This document shows positions 16,406 to 25,058 of a stretch of 64,000 nucleotides of DNA, in pieces. Source of the stretch: Arenibacter aquaticus. Lineage in GTDB: Bacteria; Bacteroidota; Bacteroidia; Flavobacteriales; Flavobacteriaceae. Both the position numbers and the translations under genes were made by a program. The notes under the pieces are model-generated. The model saw only the letters and a list, made by a program, of their open reading frames with translations. It searched no databases and was not told the origin of the DNA. Position 1 is the first letter of the stretch. Each line of letters opens with the position of its first letter. The stretch lies in NCBI RefSeq assembly GCF_003957295.1, contig NZ_RQPJ01000005.1, positions 62,001 to 126,000 on the forward strand, read 5' to 3'.

Positions 16406-18755
16406 AGAGGTTACACTTTTGAAAAAGGCTCTGGAACGCCAAAAAAAGGCGCGCATTCAAGCAGAAAAAATTTTGGAGGCCAAGTCACATGAACTTTACA
16501 ATACAGTGCATCACCTAAAACAGGAGAATAGCAAATTACAACATCTGCTAGATGAAAAAATTTCTGAGCTGGATGGTGCCTTTATTAATATTATAGACCC
16601 ATATGTGGTGATGGATTTAAAGGCCAATGTTATTAACATGAATAATTCTGCCAAAGAATTTTTGGGCTATGACCATACCAAAAATAAAATTAATCTATCC
16701 AAATTGGTCCACCAAGATGATCTAGAGTACACAATAAAGTCTTTTAATTTTTTATTAGAAGTTGGAACCCTAAAGAATTATAAGGCTAAAATCATTCTAA
16801 AGGATAAAACCGAAAAGCATGTACAGATCAACGCCAACTTAATTTATGATCCAAATGGGAAACCTATTGCTGCCCAGGGTATCATTAGGGATGTGAGCCA
16901 GGAAACGGAAATAAAACAATTGTTGGCCGAGCAGAAAAAACAACAGGATATCATAGTAGAAAATTCGCCTTTGGGCATCGTCCTAAGTGTAGAAGGGAAT
17001 ATTGTAAAAGCGAATCCCAGTTTTTCAAGGTTGATGGGGTATACGCAAAAAGAACTTAAAAATTTAACCGTCAATGATATCAGCGCAACATATAACACCC
17101 AAGAGGCAGACCAATTTCTTAAGAAAATGAAATCTGGTGAATTGGACAGTTTTACGGTTACCAAACAGTATATCAGAAAAGATGGTAGCCTATTACATGC
17201 CAAGACCAATGTTAGCGCTGTTAGGAATTTTAAAGGGGAGGTAGAATTTCAGGTGGCCATTATTGAGGATATCTCCAAGGAGTTGGAGGCGGAAGAACAG
17301 TTAAAGGCTAGTGAAAACAGACTCTCAACTCTTATTCTAAACTTACAAACCGGGGTATTGTTAGAAAACGAAGACCGCAAAATAGCCCTTACCAACCAAC
17401 TTTTTTGTGACCTTTTTCAAATACCGGCAACCCCAGAGCAATTAGTAGGAGTAGATTGTGAGGCTGCCGCAGAGCAGAACAAAGTCCATTTTAAAAAACC
17501 AAAAGCTTTTGTTCAGCGAATTGAAGAAATTCTGAAAGAACAAAAAATGGTGGTCTCGGATGAACTGGAAATGGTGGATGGTAGAATTCTGGAGCGGGAC
17601 TACATTCCCATTTTTAACAACGGGAAGTACAAAGGTCATTTATGGACTTACCAAGATGTTACCCTAAGACGCAATTACAAGCGAACGTTGGAGGCCCAAC
17701 GGGAAAAATACAGTAGTATAATAGCCAATATGAATCTGGGACTCATTGAAGTAGACAACGATGATGTGATACAAATGGTAAACCAAAGTTTCTGCAACAT
17801 GAGCTCCTATACAAAAAAGGAACTGCTGGGACAAAAAGCCATAGATATTATAAAGGTAACCGACCACAATATTATTAACGATAAAAACAAAAAAAGGCAG
17901 CAGGGCAAGTCCGATTCCTATGAAATAGAAATTGTGGATAAAAACGGTACAGTAAAACATTGGTTGGTAAGTGGTGCGCCAAGATATGATGAAGCCGGCT
18001 CTATAGTAGGTTCAATTGGAATACATTTGGATATAACACAACAAAAACATCTGCAGCTTCAAAAGGAAAAATTACTTCGGGAGTTGGAAACCAGTAATAG
18101 GGGACTTCAGGAATATGCCCATATTGTCTCGCATGATCTAAAATCGCCACTGCGCAGTATTAGTGCCCTAGCCAGTTGGATGAAGGAGGATTACCAGGAA
18201 GTGTTGGATGGCAATGGCCTAAACCAGTTGCAGATGATGCAGGAGAAAATAGAGGGTATGGATAAACTTATTGATGGCATATTAAACTATTCCAGCATAA
18301 ACAGTGATAACCTAAAAACTGAACGGGTAGACCTAAACATCGTAATACAAGAGATACGCGAAATCATCTTTATTCCAGACCATGTTAAGGTTGTAATTAT
18401 GAATACACTTCCTGTTCTGGAAACCGATAAGACTAAAATGCACCAGTTATTCCAGAACCTCATAGGCAACGCCGTAATGCACATTACCAATACCGAAGGT
18501 CTGGTCAAAGTAAGTAGCACGGAGACCTCAACCCATTGGCAGTTTAGTATAGAAGATAACGGAATAGGCATCCCAAAAGAGTATCATGAAAAAATATTCA
18601 AAATATTCCAGTCTATTGGCGAAGGAGAGCGTTCTACCGGAATAGGACTTTCCATTGTAAAAAAAATAGTAGATTTATACGAAGGGGACATATGGTTAAA
18701 TTCTGAAAAAGATAAGGGCACTACCTTCTTTTTCACTTTAAAGAAAACAACATGA
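16395..18755 (+). CDS. Soluble multi-PAS histidine kinase, partner of H-NOX
   Basis: I start at ATG 16395 (MESKEVTLL) rather than the upstream TTG, giving 786 residues. An N-terminal coiled coil (about 5-60) is followed by four PAS-like modules (about 60-175, 185-300, 305-430 and 435-555, several with PAC endings such as GIIRDVSQE, AIIEDISKE and GIHLDITQQ), the phosphoacceptor His580 (IVSHDLKSPLRS) and the ATPase domain (N box LIGNAVMH, DNGIGI, GIGLSIVKKI). No transmembrane helix or receiver is present. Its overlap with H-NOX and with the Hpt gene at 18752 (four bases) shows tight coupling. It should phosphorylate the lone receiver at 15374 under H-NOX control. Confidence 0.93.
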   Translation: MESKEVTLLKKALERQKKARIQAEKILEAKSHELYNTVHHLKQENSKLQHLLDEKISELDGAFINIIDPYVVMDLKANVINMNNSAKEFLGYDHTKNKINLSKLVHQDDLEYTIKSFNFLLEVGTLKNYKAKIILKDKTEKHVQINANLIYDPNGKPIAAQGIIRDVSQETEIKQLLAEQKKQQDIIVENSPLGIVLSVEGNIVKANPSFSRLMGYTQKELKNLTVNDISATYNTQEADQFLKKMKSGELDSFTVTKQYIRKDGSLLHAKTNVSAVRNFKGEVEFQVAIIEDISKELEAEEQLKASENRLSTLILNLQTGVLLENEDRKIALTNQLFCDLFQIPATPEQLVGVDCEAAAEQNKVHFKKPKAFVQRIEEILKEQKMVVSDELEMVDGRILERDYIPIFNNGKYKGHLWTYQDVTLRRNYKRTLEAQREKYSSIIANMNLGLIEVDNDDVIQMVNQSFCNMSSYTKKELLGQKAIDIIKVTDHNIINDKNKKRQQGKSDSYEIEIVDKNGTVKHWLVSGAPRYDEAGSIVGSIGIHLDITQQKHLQLQKEKLLRELETSNRGLQEYAHIVSHDLKSPLRSISALASWMKEDYQEVLDGNGLNQLQMMQEKIEGMDKLIDGILNYSSINSDNLKTERVDLNIVIQEIREIIFIPDHVKVVIMNTLPVLETDKTKMHQLFQNLIGNAVMHITNTEGLVKVSSTETSTHWQFSIEDNGIGIPKEYHEKIFKIFQSIGEGERSTGIGLSIVKKIVDLYEGDIWLNSEKDKGTTFFFTLKKTT

Positions 18756-19072
18756 CAGAGACACCTAACCTAAACTATATAAAGGAACTGTCTGGAGAGG
18801 ATACGGATTTTGAAAAAAAATTCATTGACATTATTAAACAGGAATTCCCGGAAGAAGTGAATACCTACTGCCATCATATTGAACAAAACCAATGGGATAT
18901 GGCAGCCGAAATTGTACATAAACTAAAGCATAAATTTAATATCCTTGGTATGGAGCAAGCCTATGGCCTTGCCGTTATTTATGAGGAAAATTTAAGAAAG
19001 AAGGATACAGGTCTGGATAAAGACTTCCAAGAAATCCTAAACCATATTAGCCAATACCTTAGAACCATATAA
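18752..19072 (+). CDS. Hpt histidine phosphotransfer protein
   Basis: A 106-residue four-helix Hpt domain. The phosphorylated residue is probably His56 in VHKLKHKFNILGM, which matches the H-x-L-K-[GH] consensus. The ATG overlaps the kinase stop codon (ATGA), and the LytTR gene starts 3 bp after this stop. Separate Hpt proteins act between two receivers, which supports the order lone receiver 15374, Hpt, LytTR regulator 19075. Confidence 0.9.
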   Translation: MTETPNLNYIKELSGEDTDFEKKFIDIIKQEFPEEVNTYCHHIEQNQWDMAAEIVHKLKHKFNILGMEQAYGLAVIYEENLRKKDTGLDKDFQEILNHISQYLRTI

Positions 19073-19074
19073 AT

Positions 19075-19782
19075 ATGAACTGTATTATCATAGACGATGA
19101 ATTAACGGCCAGGGCCATTGTATCACAATTGTGTTCCAAAATCCCCGAATTGGATGTAATTGCCGAATTTGACAACGCTATTGATGCTATAAAATTTTTA
19201 AACCAAGAGTCCATAGATATAGTTTTTCTTGATATTCATATGCCTGGTTTCTCAGGAGTCGATTTTGTGCAAACCCTAAAAAATTCCCCTAAAATTGTAT
19301 TGACCACCTCCGACACGGATTTTGCCATAGAGGCCTATGAATATGAGTCCATAGTAGACTATCTGGTAAAGCCCATTACCATGGAGCGATTTGAAAAATC
19401 GATCCGAAAAATAAAAAACTCCACTCCTTCAAATAGCCGTCCCACCCAGGAAGAGGGGAACACCATAGATGGTGAAGATCTGTACATCAATATTGACAGA
19501 CGCTTGATTAAATTAAAATTCAATGAGATTATGGTCATTGAGGCCAAAGGTGATTATATTGATATCAAAACCGAAAAAGAAACCTATCACGTACATACCA
19601 CCCTTAAGAAAATAAAGGAAAAACTTCCTGAAAAGATTTTTCTCCAAATACATCGATCGTATATCATCAATTTTAACAAGATCATAGACATAGAGGACAA
19701 CAGTGTCTTAATTGGCAAGAACGTAATCCCTATCAGTCGCTCTAACAGGCCTGAATTAATGAGACGGTTAAACCTTCTTTAA
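19075..19782 (+). CDS. LytTR-family response regulator
   Basis: A 235-residue regulator with a receiver (1-115; acidic pocket DDE, phosphoacceptor Asp53 in FLDIHMP, KPITMERF) and a C-terminal LytTR DNA-binding domain (about 138-235; INIDRRLIKLKFNEIMVIEAKGDYIDI, then FLQIHRSYIINFNKI, then VIPISRSNRPEL). LytTR proteins bind paired direct repeats upstream of promoters. It ends the operon of the H-NOX relay. The paired 21-bp repeats in front of its own operon and three exopolysaccharide promoters are the natural targets; this is inferred, not shown. Confidence 0.95.
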   Translation: MNCIIIDDELTARAIVSQLCSKIPELDVIAEFDNAIDAIKFLNQESIDIVFLDIHMPGFSGVDFVQTLKNSPKIVLTTSDTDFAIEAYEYESIVDYLVKPITMERFEKSIRKIKNSTPSNSRPTQEEGNTIDGEDLYINIDRRLIKLKFNEIMVIEAKGDYIDIKTEKETYHVHTTLKKIKEKLPEKIFLQIHRSYIINFNKIIDIEDNSVLIGKNVIPISRSNRPELMRRLNLL

Positions 19783-19828
19783 ATTATCCCCTAAAAAATA
19801 TTACTATTCAGGTGAGCTTTAGTAAATA

Positions 19829-21904
19829 TTAATCCACTTGATATGCTTGCTTAAGTTTGGCGTAGAACAAGGGTTTTTGGGTCATGGACCATTTTAATTT
19901 AAAACCGATTTCCGTAAATTCAAATCCAGCAGCCGTGGCCGATGCTATATTGCTATATTTTCCATAAATATTTCCACTAAGACGTTTGCCAAATTGGTGC
20001 TGTATAGCTGCTTCGGCCCTGAAAATTGCGGTCTGGGGATCGCTTTCCACTTTTTGGATTCCAGTAGCCACGCTGCCCATATAGTTGGTGTGTTTTGATA
20101 TTTTTCCTCTAATATCCCCAAAAACCTCTCCGGCCTGATATTTTTCAGGACTAAAATAAATGGTAGGCACTTGCTCCCCAAAGGTTATATACTGATAATT
20201 TAGACCAAACTTAAGTGCTGGTTTTTGTAAGACTGTATAGTACAAAGAGGTAAACAACAGATTTCGGCTATTATTATCGGTCTGTTGTGTGTGCATCAAT
20301 TGCGTGTACCAACCTAGGTTTATATTGGTACCTAGGTTGTAATTTAGTCCATAATGGTTCATTACTATTTCCCGCTCTATTAGATCTGCGTTAAAATTCT
20401 GAACCTCACGCTGGTACCCCAATTCCAAATGCTGTAATTTATAGGGTTTCAGCTTCAATTTGGCATGTAGTACAGGTTGGGTATAGGCAGTTTCCATAAA
20501 CCTACTGTTGTTAAACCCCAAAATTGTGGTTAAGTCAACATTGGGTGCTAATTTGTATCCCAAACCTGCCAACACAACATGGGAGTCCGCCTTGTTTTGG
20601 GTAACCGTATTTTCTGTAGTACGATATTGATAACTTAGGGTAGTTTTAAATTTGGTAGAAAAAGGCAGGAAAGTATTTATTATATTGGAAAAGGCTATGT
20701 TATTTCCATTATCAAAGGTGTAGGCCGCATGCTCTTCAATACTAGGGGTATGTAATCCATTTACTTTTTCAATAAAGCCCTGTGCATCCTTTTGATCCTT
20801 AAATATTTTCAAGGTCTGAAAAGCAGCCTTGTATGCGGGAACGATACGATCTGAGGCAAAAAGGGCATTTGCCTTTCCCAAGTTCCCGTCAAATGAGATG
20901 CTGTCCTTGGAGAGTATAGTGTCATAATTGGACAAACTTACCTTAAAATCCCCGGTATACATCCCTAAGGTTGCATTCAACGCCTGTACCCAACTACTAT
21001 TAGGATGTACCCTGGTTAAACTGTCTATTTCCTTTTTGGCGTCATTAAACTTTCTGTTCCATATCAGGGCTTGGACATAACGGTCATAGGTGAGTTGACT
21101 CAATACCGTATCACCAAGGGAGTGAACCTTTTCCTTAGCCTGCAAAGCCATTTTCAAGGCCTTCCTTTCATTTCCCCCTATATGCTCTGCCAGTGCAATC
21201 CCATTTTTAGCGGTGATAGAATCTTTGGAAGATGTGGCATATCGCCAGTAGATACGCTTGGCGCTATCCACCTCTTTGGTTATCAAATGTATATTTGCCA
21301 TATTTAACAATACTTCCTTATCCTCTGGAAAATCCTCAAAAATCTCCTGTAACAACTGTTGCCCCAGCCTATAATTTTGAGCATTTACATACTCATTGGC
21401 ATAGCCCAATTTTATATATTTTCTGGAAACCTTGGCACCTTCATTATCCGGCTTCAGGGCAATGGCTTTATTTACCCAATACAAGGCTGCTTTAAATTCC
21501 TTCAGGTTGCTCAAGGTATTGGCGTAGCCCAACAAAGCCCCAAACTCATTGGGATAATCTGCCACCATTTTTTTATACAACGGTTTTGCCTCCTCATATT
21601 TTCCTGCCCATAAAAAGGATTCATTATAATTAATGGCCACCTCATAGTCATTGGGGAATTCTTGGACCAAATTGGCAAAAAGGGAATTGGCTCTATCTGG
21701 CGTTCCGTTTAAACCAACAGCCCTTCCATAACAGATCTGTGCCGTCTTATTGGTAGCATCCAATTTTAGATAAGAGTCGAAAAAATCTTCGGCATCCGCA
21801 AAATTTCCATTTTCCAATAATTCAAATCCCTTTTGCATAGATTGTTGGGCCTGAACAGTAAATGACAACAAGAAAAATAATGCAATTATTTTATAAGTAT
21901 ACAT
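19829..21904 (-). CDS. TPR plus beta-barrel outer-membrane protein (PgaA/BcsC/PelB-like exporter)
   Basis: A 691-residue protein with a signal peptide (MYTYKIIALFFLLSFTVQAQ), tetratricopeptide repeats from about 22 to 390 (QSMQKGFELLENGNFADAEDFF, GKYEEAKPLYKKMVADYPNE and others) and a C-terminal half rich in alternating strands (about 400-691) ending in KLKQAYQVD. The layout, periplasmic TPR followed by an outer-membrane barrel, is that of exopolysaccharide exporters such as PgaA, BcsC and PelB and of YaiO-like proteins. It is convergent with the LytTR gene and divergent from the flippase, sharing the region with box B. Export of a polysaccharide is inferred from layout and context. Confidence 0.8.
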   Translation of the reverse strand: MYTYKIIALFFLLSFTVQAQQSMQKGFELLENGNFADAEDFFDSYLKLDATNKTAQICYGRAVGLNGTPDRANSLFANLVQEFPNDYEVAINYNESFLWAGKYEEAKPLYKKMVADYPNEFGALLGYANTLSNLKEFKAALYWVNKAIALKPDNEGAKVSRKYIKLGYANEYVNAQNYRLGQQLLQEIFEDFPEDKEVLLNMANIHLITKEVDSAKRIYWRYATSSKDSITAKNGIALAEHIGGNERKALKMALQAKEKVHSLGDTVLSQLTYDRYVQALIWNRKFNDAKKEIDSLTRVHPNSSWVQALNATLGMYTGDFKVSLSNYDTILSKDSISFDGNLGKANALFASDRIVPAYKAAFQTLKIFKDQKDAQGFIEKVNGLHTPSIEEHAAYTFDNGNNIAFSNIINTFLPFSTKFKTTLSYQYRTTENTVTQNKADSHVVLAGLGYKLAPNVDLTTILGFNNSRFMETAYTQPVLHAKLKLKPYKLQHLELGYQREVQNFNADLIEREIVMNHYGLNYNLGTNINLGWYTQLMHTQQTDNNSRNLLFTSLYYTVLQKPALKFGLNYQYITFGEQVPTIYFSPEKYQAGEVFGDIRGKISKHTNYMGSVATGIQKVESDPQTAIFRAEAAIQHQFGKRLSGNIYGKYSNIASATAAGFEFTEIGFKLKWSMTQKPLFYAKLKQAYQVD

Positions 21905-22011
21905 AGGTTAAGTTTTGTGGAATTAAGGTCGCTATTTGGTTCGCCATAAATCCTATTATTAAGCTTATGTAAAGCTACGTCCTACTTCACTTTACCGGAA
22001 GTGCAAAACTT

Positions 22012-22082
22012 ACCATTCGTCTACAGCAAACTACAATCTGTCTATAGCGACCATTTTAAAAAGGCGATTGTGTAGATATTTG
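22012..22082 (+). promoter_or_regulatory. Box B: 21-bp-spaced direct repeats before the flippase
   Basis: Copy 1 is ACCATTCGTCTACAGC (22012-22027) and copy 2 is ACAATCTGTCTATAGC (22033-22048), 21 bp apart and matching at 12 of 16 positions. A -7-like GATATTTG is at 22075-22082; its last G is 49 bp from the start of copy 2. The region is divergent, so the TPR/barrel gene may be controlled too, but I found no good copy in that orientation. Confidence 0.75.
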
Positions 22083-22153
22083 CCTTATAACAACACGGTT
22101 TATAAGTCTTAAAAACCATAGTTGAATATAGGCTAACACAATAGATTAAACGT

Positions 22154-23389
22154 ATGACCTTAACCAATACATTTATCAAAAAAATTTCCCCCGCACAGTT
22201 GTTTATGGGTAGTGCCCTCCTAGTTAATGGGGGCAACTACCTGTACAACTTAGCCCTGGGGAGAATACTGGGCCCTGAGGCCTTCGCCGAGGCTGCACTA
22301 CTGATTACGCTTCTGTTGGTGCTTTCCTTTGTTGGAATGACCTTTCAACTGGTGACTGCTAAGTTTGCCGTTTTATTTTCGGAAGAAGATTATGCCCATT
22401 TTCAAAATACCATCTACTCCTATGCCCTTACATTTGGTCTTGTTATTGGGACAATGGTTGTCTACTTTGCACCTGAACTTCAAACCTTGTTTCGGACCCA
22501 AAATACGGGTATGTTCACCATCTTTGGGATTGGTATCCCCATCTACTTTCTTATGAGTGTTAATCGCGGTAAATTCCAGGGGTTCCAAGATTTTGGTAGA
22601 TTGTCATTTACCTACCAAACTGAAATGTGGAGCAGATTGGCCATTACCATTACGTTATTGGTACTCCTCCCATTTGAACCTTCTATTTTGGTTGCCCTGG
22701 GCATTGGGATTTCTTTTCTATTTGGATTGATTCCTATTGATATGAGGAGAGTGAAGGTCTACACCAAGAATAAACTTTCAAAAGAAAAATCCAAAAAAGT
22801 ATTACAATTTATAGGGCTTACTGCAGGTTATGAGCTAACACAGATCATTATAAACAACAGCGACATTCTTTTAGTAAAGCACTATTTTGATGCATTGGAT
22901 GCCGGGCTATACGCCTCATTGGCTCTGATTGGTAGGGTGGTCTATTTTGTAGCCTGGATGTTTGTAATGCTACTACTTCCCAAAGTGGTTCAAAGACATA
23001 AGGATGGGGAACCTACCGTACCGGTACTTTCAAAATACATAGGGTTAATTGGACTATTATCATTCGGAATTGTATTGGCCTGCTATCTATTTCCCCAACC
23101 CATCATAAATTTATTGTTTGGGGAGGCCTACCTCTCAATGGGACCCTTACTATGGCAATATGCCTTGGCAACATCACTTTTTGCTATTTCCAATATTTTT
23201 GCTTACTATTTTTTGTCATTGGACCATTACATACCCATATTGCTATCCGGGATATTGGGAATATCCCAAGTGCTATTGATTATTATCTTTCACAGTAGTC
23301 TCACAATGATCGTTCAAATTCAAATTGTGGTAATGATAGCTCTATTGGTAGCCCAAGCACTTTACTTTTTCAGTAAATCCATAAAATAA
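22154..23389 (+). CDS. MOP-superfamily polysaccharide flippase (Wzx/PelG-like)
   Basis: A 411-residue integral membrane protein with about 12 hydrophobic helices. The start NYLYNLALGRILGPEAFAEAALL is the typical N-terminus of PST/Wzx oligosaccharide flippases, and the middle (LTAGYELTQIIINNSDILLVKHYFDALDAGLYASLALIGRVV) is the second-half equivalent. Such proteins move lipid-linked sugar units or growing glycan across the inner membrane. At 411 residues it is slightly shorter than the usual 450-500. It has its own box-B promoter and is followed by the GT4 gene 240 bp later. It fits an exopolysaccharide role. Confidence 0.88.
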   Translation: MTLTNTFIKKISPAQLFMGSALLVNGGNYLYNLALGRILGPEAFAEAALLITLLLVLSFVGMTFQLVTAKFAVLFSEEDYAHFQNTIYSYALTFGLVIGTMVVYFAPELQTLFRTQNTGMFTIFGIGIPIYFLMSVNRGKFQGFQDFGRLSFTYQTEMWSRLAITITLLVLLPFEPSILVALGIGISFLFGLIPIDMRRVKVYTKNKLSKEKSKKVLQFIGLTAGYELTQIIINNSDILLVKHYFDALDAGLYASLALIGRVVYFVAWMFVMLLLPKVVQRHKDGEPTVPVLSKYIGLIGLLSFGIVLACYLFPQPIINLLFGEAYLSMGPLLWQYALATSLFAISNIFAYYFLSLDHYIPILLSGILGISQVLLIIIFHSSLTMIVQIQIVVMIALLVAQALYFFSKSIK

Positions 23390-23517
23390 TGATCCCGGTT
23401 CCCATAAAATGTTCTTTGCCGTTTGGCTCCCATGTCCTTTCAAAACCATGACAGCGAAAACATTACAATTATCAACATACCCAAGATCAACAAATATCAA
23501 CTTAACCAAACTCCTTT

Positions 23518-23588
23518 ACCATTCGTCTACACCAAAAGACCAACCACCTTTAATCCCCATAACAAACATTACATAATAAGGATATTTG
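23518..23588 (+). promoter_or_regulatory. Box C: direct repeats and -7 element before the GT4 gene
   Basis: Copy 1 is ACCATTCGTCTACACC (23518-23533), nearly identical to box B copy 1. Exactly 21 bp on is a degenerate copy ACCAACCACCTTTAAT (23539-23554) that keeps ACCA, C7, CT at 10-11 and A14. A GATATTTG element at 23581-23588, the same 8-mer as at box B, ends 49 bp from the start of copy 2. The fixed distance supports the weak second copy. A nearby frame at 23423-23626 is not a gene. Confidence 0.7.
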
Positions 23589-23629
23589 TAACAGAAATAA
23601 AATTTAAAAACCAATATAAAACTTAACCT

Positions 23630-24859
23630 ATGAAACTAGCAATTGTAACCGCTTATCCCCCCAGTAAAGTAACGCTAACCGAATACGGATATCATCTAGT
23701 AAAGCATTTTAGAATGCAAAATGAGGTAAGTGAAATTGTTTTGATCACCGATAAGACCACTGAAGAAAAAGATCTGAATTTTGAAGAGGAAGGTTGTAAA
23801 ATTACCGTGAAGGAATGTTGGAGTTTTAATAGTTACACCAACATGCTAAGCATAAGTAAAACCATCACTGAAACAAAGCCGGATGCGGTATTGTTTAACC
23901 TTCAATTCCTAAAATTTGGTGATAAAAAAATTCCCGCTGCCCTAGGTCTGCTCTTACCTCTAATATGCAAGCTTAAAGGAATCCCCACCATTTCCTTACT
24001 ACACAATATTATGGAGGAAGTAGATCTAGCCAATGCGGGCATTACCAAGAATATCCTTCTTCAAAAAATCTACGGACTTATAGGTGCTACCCTTACCAGA
24101 TTTGTTTTAGCCTCTGATGTCCTTGCTGTTACCATTAGTAAATATGTTGATGTCCTAGAGAAAAAATACAAGGCTAGAAACGTTGCACTTGTACCCCACG
24201 GTGCCTTTGAAACACCACCGGAACCCAATTATTGTTTGCCGGAAGGCCCAAAACAGATCATGGCATTTGGTAAATTTGGAACCTACAAAAAGGTAGAAAT
24301 ACTCATAGAGGCCGTAGAAATTATTAGAAAACGTAGCCTATTGGATTTGGAAATTGTAATTGCAGGTACGGACAGCCCCAATACTCCTGGCTATTTGGAA
24401 GGAATAAAGCAACAATATAAGCACGTGCCACAACTGCGGTTTACGGGCTACGTGGCCGAGGAAGATGTCCCCCGAATTTTTCAGGACTGTGCAGTTACCG
24501 TGTTTCCCTATACTTCCACCACGGGCAGTTCCGGGGTATTGCACCAGGCAGGCAGTTATGGCAAAGCTGTTGCCCTTCCCAACCTGGGCGATCTGAGTAT
24601 TCTTGTAAAAGAGGAAGGTTATAAGGGTGAGTTTTTTAAACCAGAAAGCGCAGAATCCTTGGCCGATGCCATACAGAATATATTAGAAGATGATCTTTAT
24701 CGCATTCAACTGGGAATGAACAATTATAAAGCGGCCTGCTCTTTGCCAATGTCCGAAATCACCAATATGTATGTGAATTATTTTCAAGCGATTCAATTGG
24801 CGAAATCCGAAGGTTTTTCTTTAAAATTACCTAAAAGAGTGGCAGAACTGGAAAAATAA
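23630..24859 (+). CDS. Glycosyltransferase family 4 protein
   Basis: A 409-residue GT-B fold transferase. The N-terminal acceptor half begins MKLAIVTAYPPSKVTLTEYG, and the C-terminal donor half has VPHGAF, IMAFGKFGTYKKVEILIEA, VIAGTD and VFPYTSTTGSSGVLHQAGSYGKAVALPNLGD, the family-4 signature region. These enzymes transfer a sugar from a nucleotide donor to a growing glycan. In the Pel system the synthase PelF is also GT4 and works with an MOP protein, so the flippase/GT4 pair is suggestive, but sequence alone does not make it PelF. The box C promoter gives it its own regulation. Confidence 0.88.
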   Translation: MKLAIVTAYPPSKVTLTEYGYHLVKHFRMQNEVSEIVLITDKTTEEKDLNFEEEGCKITVKECWSFNSYTNMLSISKTITETKPDAVLFNLQFLKFGDKKIPAALGLLLPLICKLKGIPTISLLHNIMEEVDLANAGITKNILLQKIYGLIGATLTRFVLASDVLAVTISKYVDVLEKKYKARNVALVPHGAFETPPEPNYCLPEGPKQIMAFGKFGTYKKVEILIEAVEIIRKRSLLDLEIVIAGTDSPNTPGYLEGIKQQYKHVPQLRFTGYVAEEDVPRIFQDCAVTVFPYTSTTGSSGVLHQAGSYGKAVALPNLGDLSILVKEEGYKGEFFKPESAESLADAIQNILEDDLYRIQLGMNNYKAACSLPMSEITNMYVNYFQAIQLAKSEGFSLKLPKRVAELEK

Positions 24860-24860
24860 A

Positions 24861-24955
24861 AGGTATTAAACCTCAGGGCAAGCCCTGAACCCTATAATAG
24901 GAATCGACCCAAGGGTCGAGGTATTGAACCTAGATCCCGCCGAAAAAGGCGGGAT
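24861..24955. repeat. Mosaic of three short palindromes between convergent genes
   Basis: Three perfect inverted repeats lie in 95 bp: TCAGGGC-AA-GCCCTGA (24873-24888), TCGACCC-AA-GGGTCGA (24904-24919) and ATCCCGCC-GAAAAA-GGCGGGAT (24934-24955). The 13-mer AGGTATTAAACCT (24861-24873) recurs as AGGTATTGAACCT (24919-24931), so the array looks built of repeated units. The third palindrome could serve as a terminator. The composition is richer in GC than the surroundings. It may be a small dispersed repeat family. Confidence 0.7.
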
Positions 24956-25058
24956 TAGTTCAACTTTCAATTTTCAGGGCGTCTTACTGACTTCTCAAAA
25001 TTGAGTTTCACTAATAAAATATAGTTTTAGGTTAAGTGAGGAAAGGGGAACGGTTTTA

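Noticed and set aside
23423-23626. Open frame of 67 codons before the GT4 gene
   Set aside because: It runs through box C and the -7 element, which are conserved in position with other promoters.
19829-24859. Identification as a Pel operon
   Set aside because: TPR-barrel, MOP protein and GT4 are shared, but no PelD, PelE or c-di-GMP receptor and no PelA-type deacetylase are seen.
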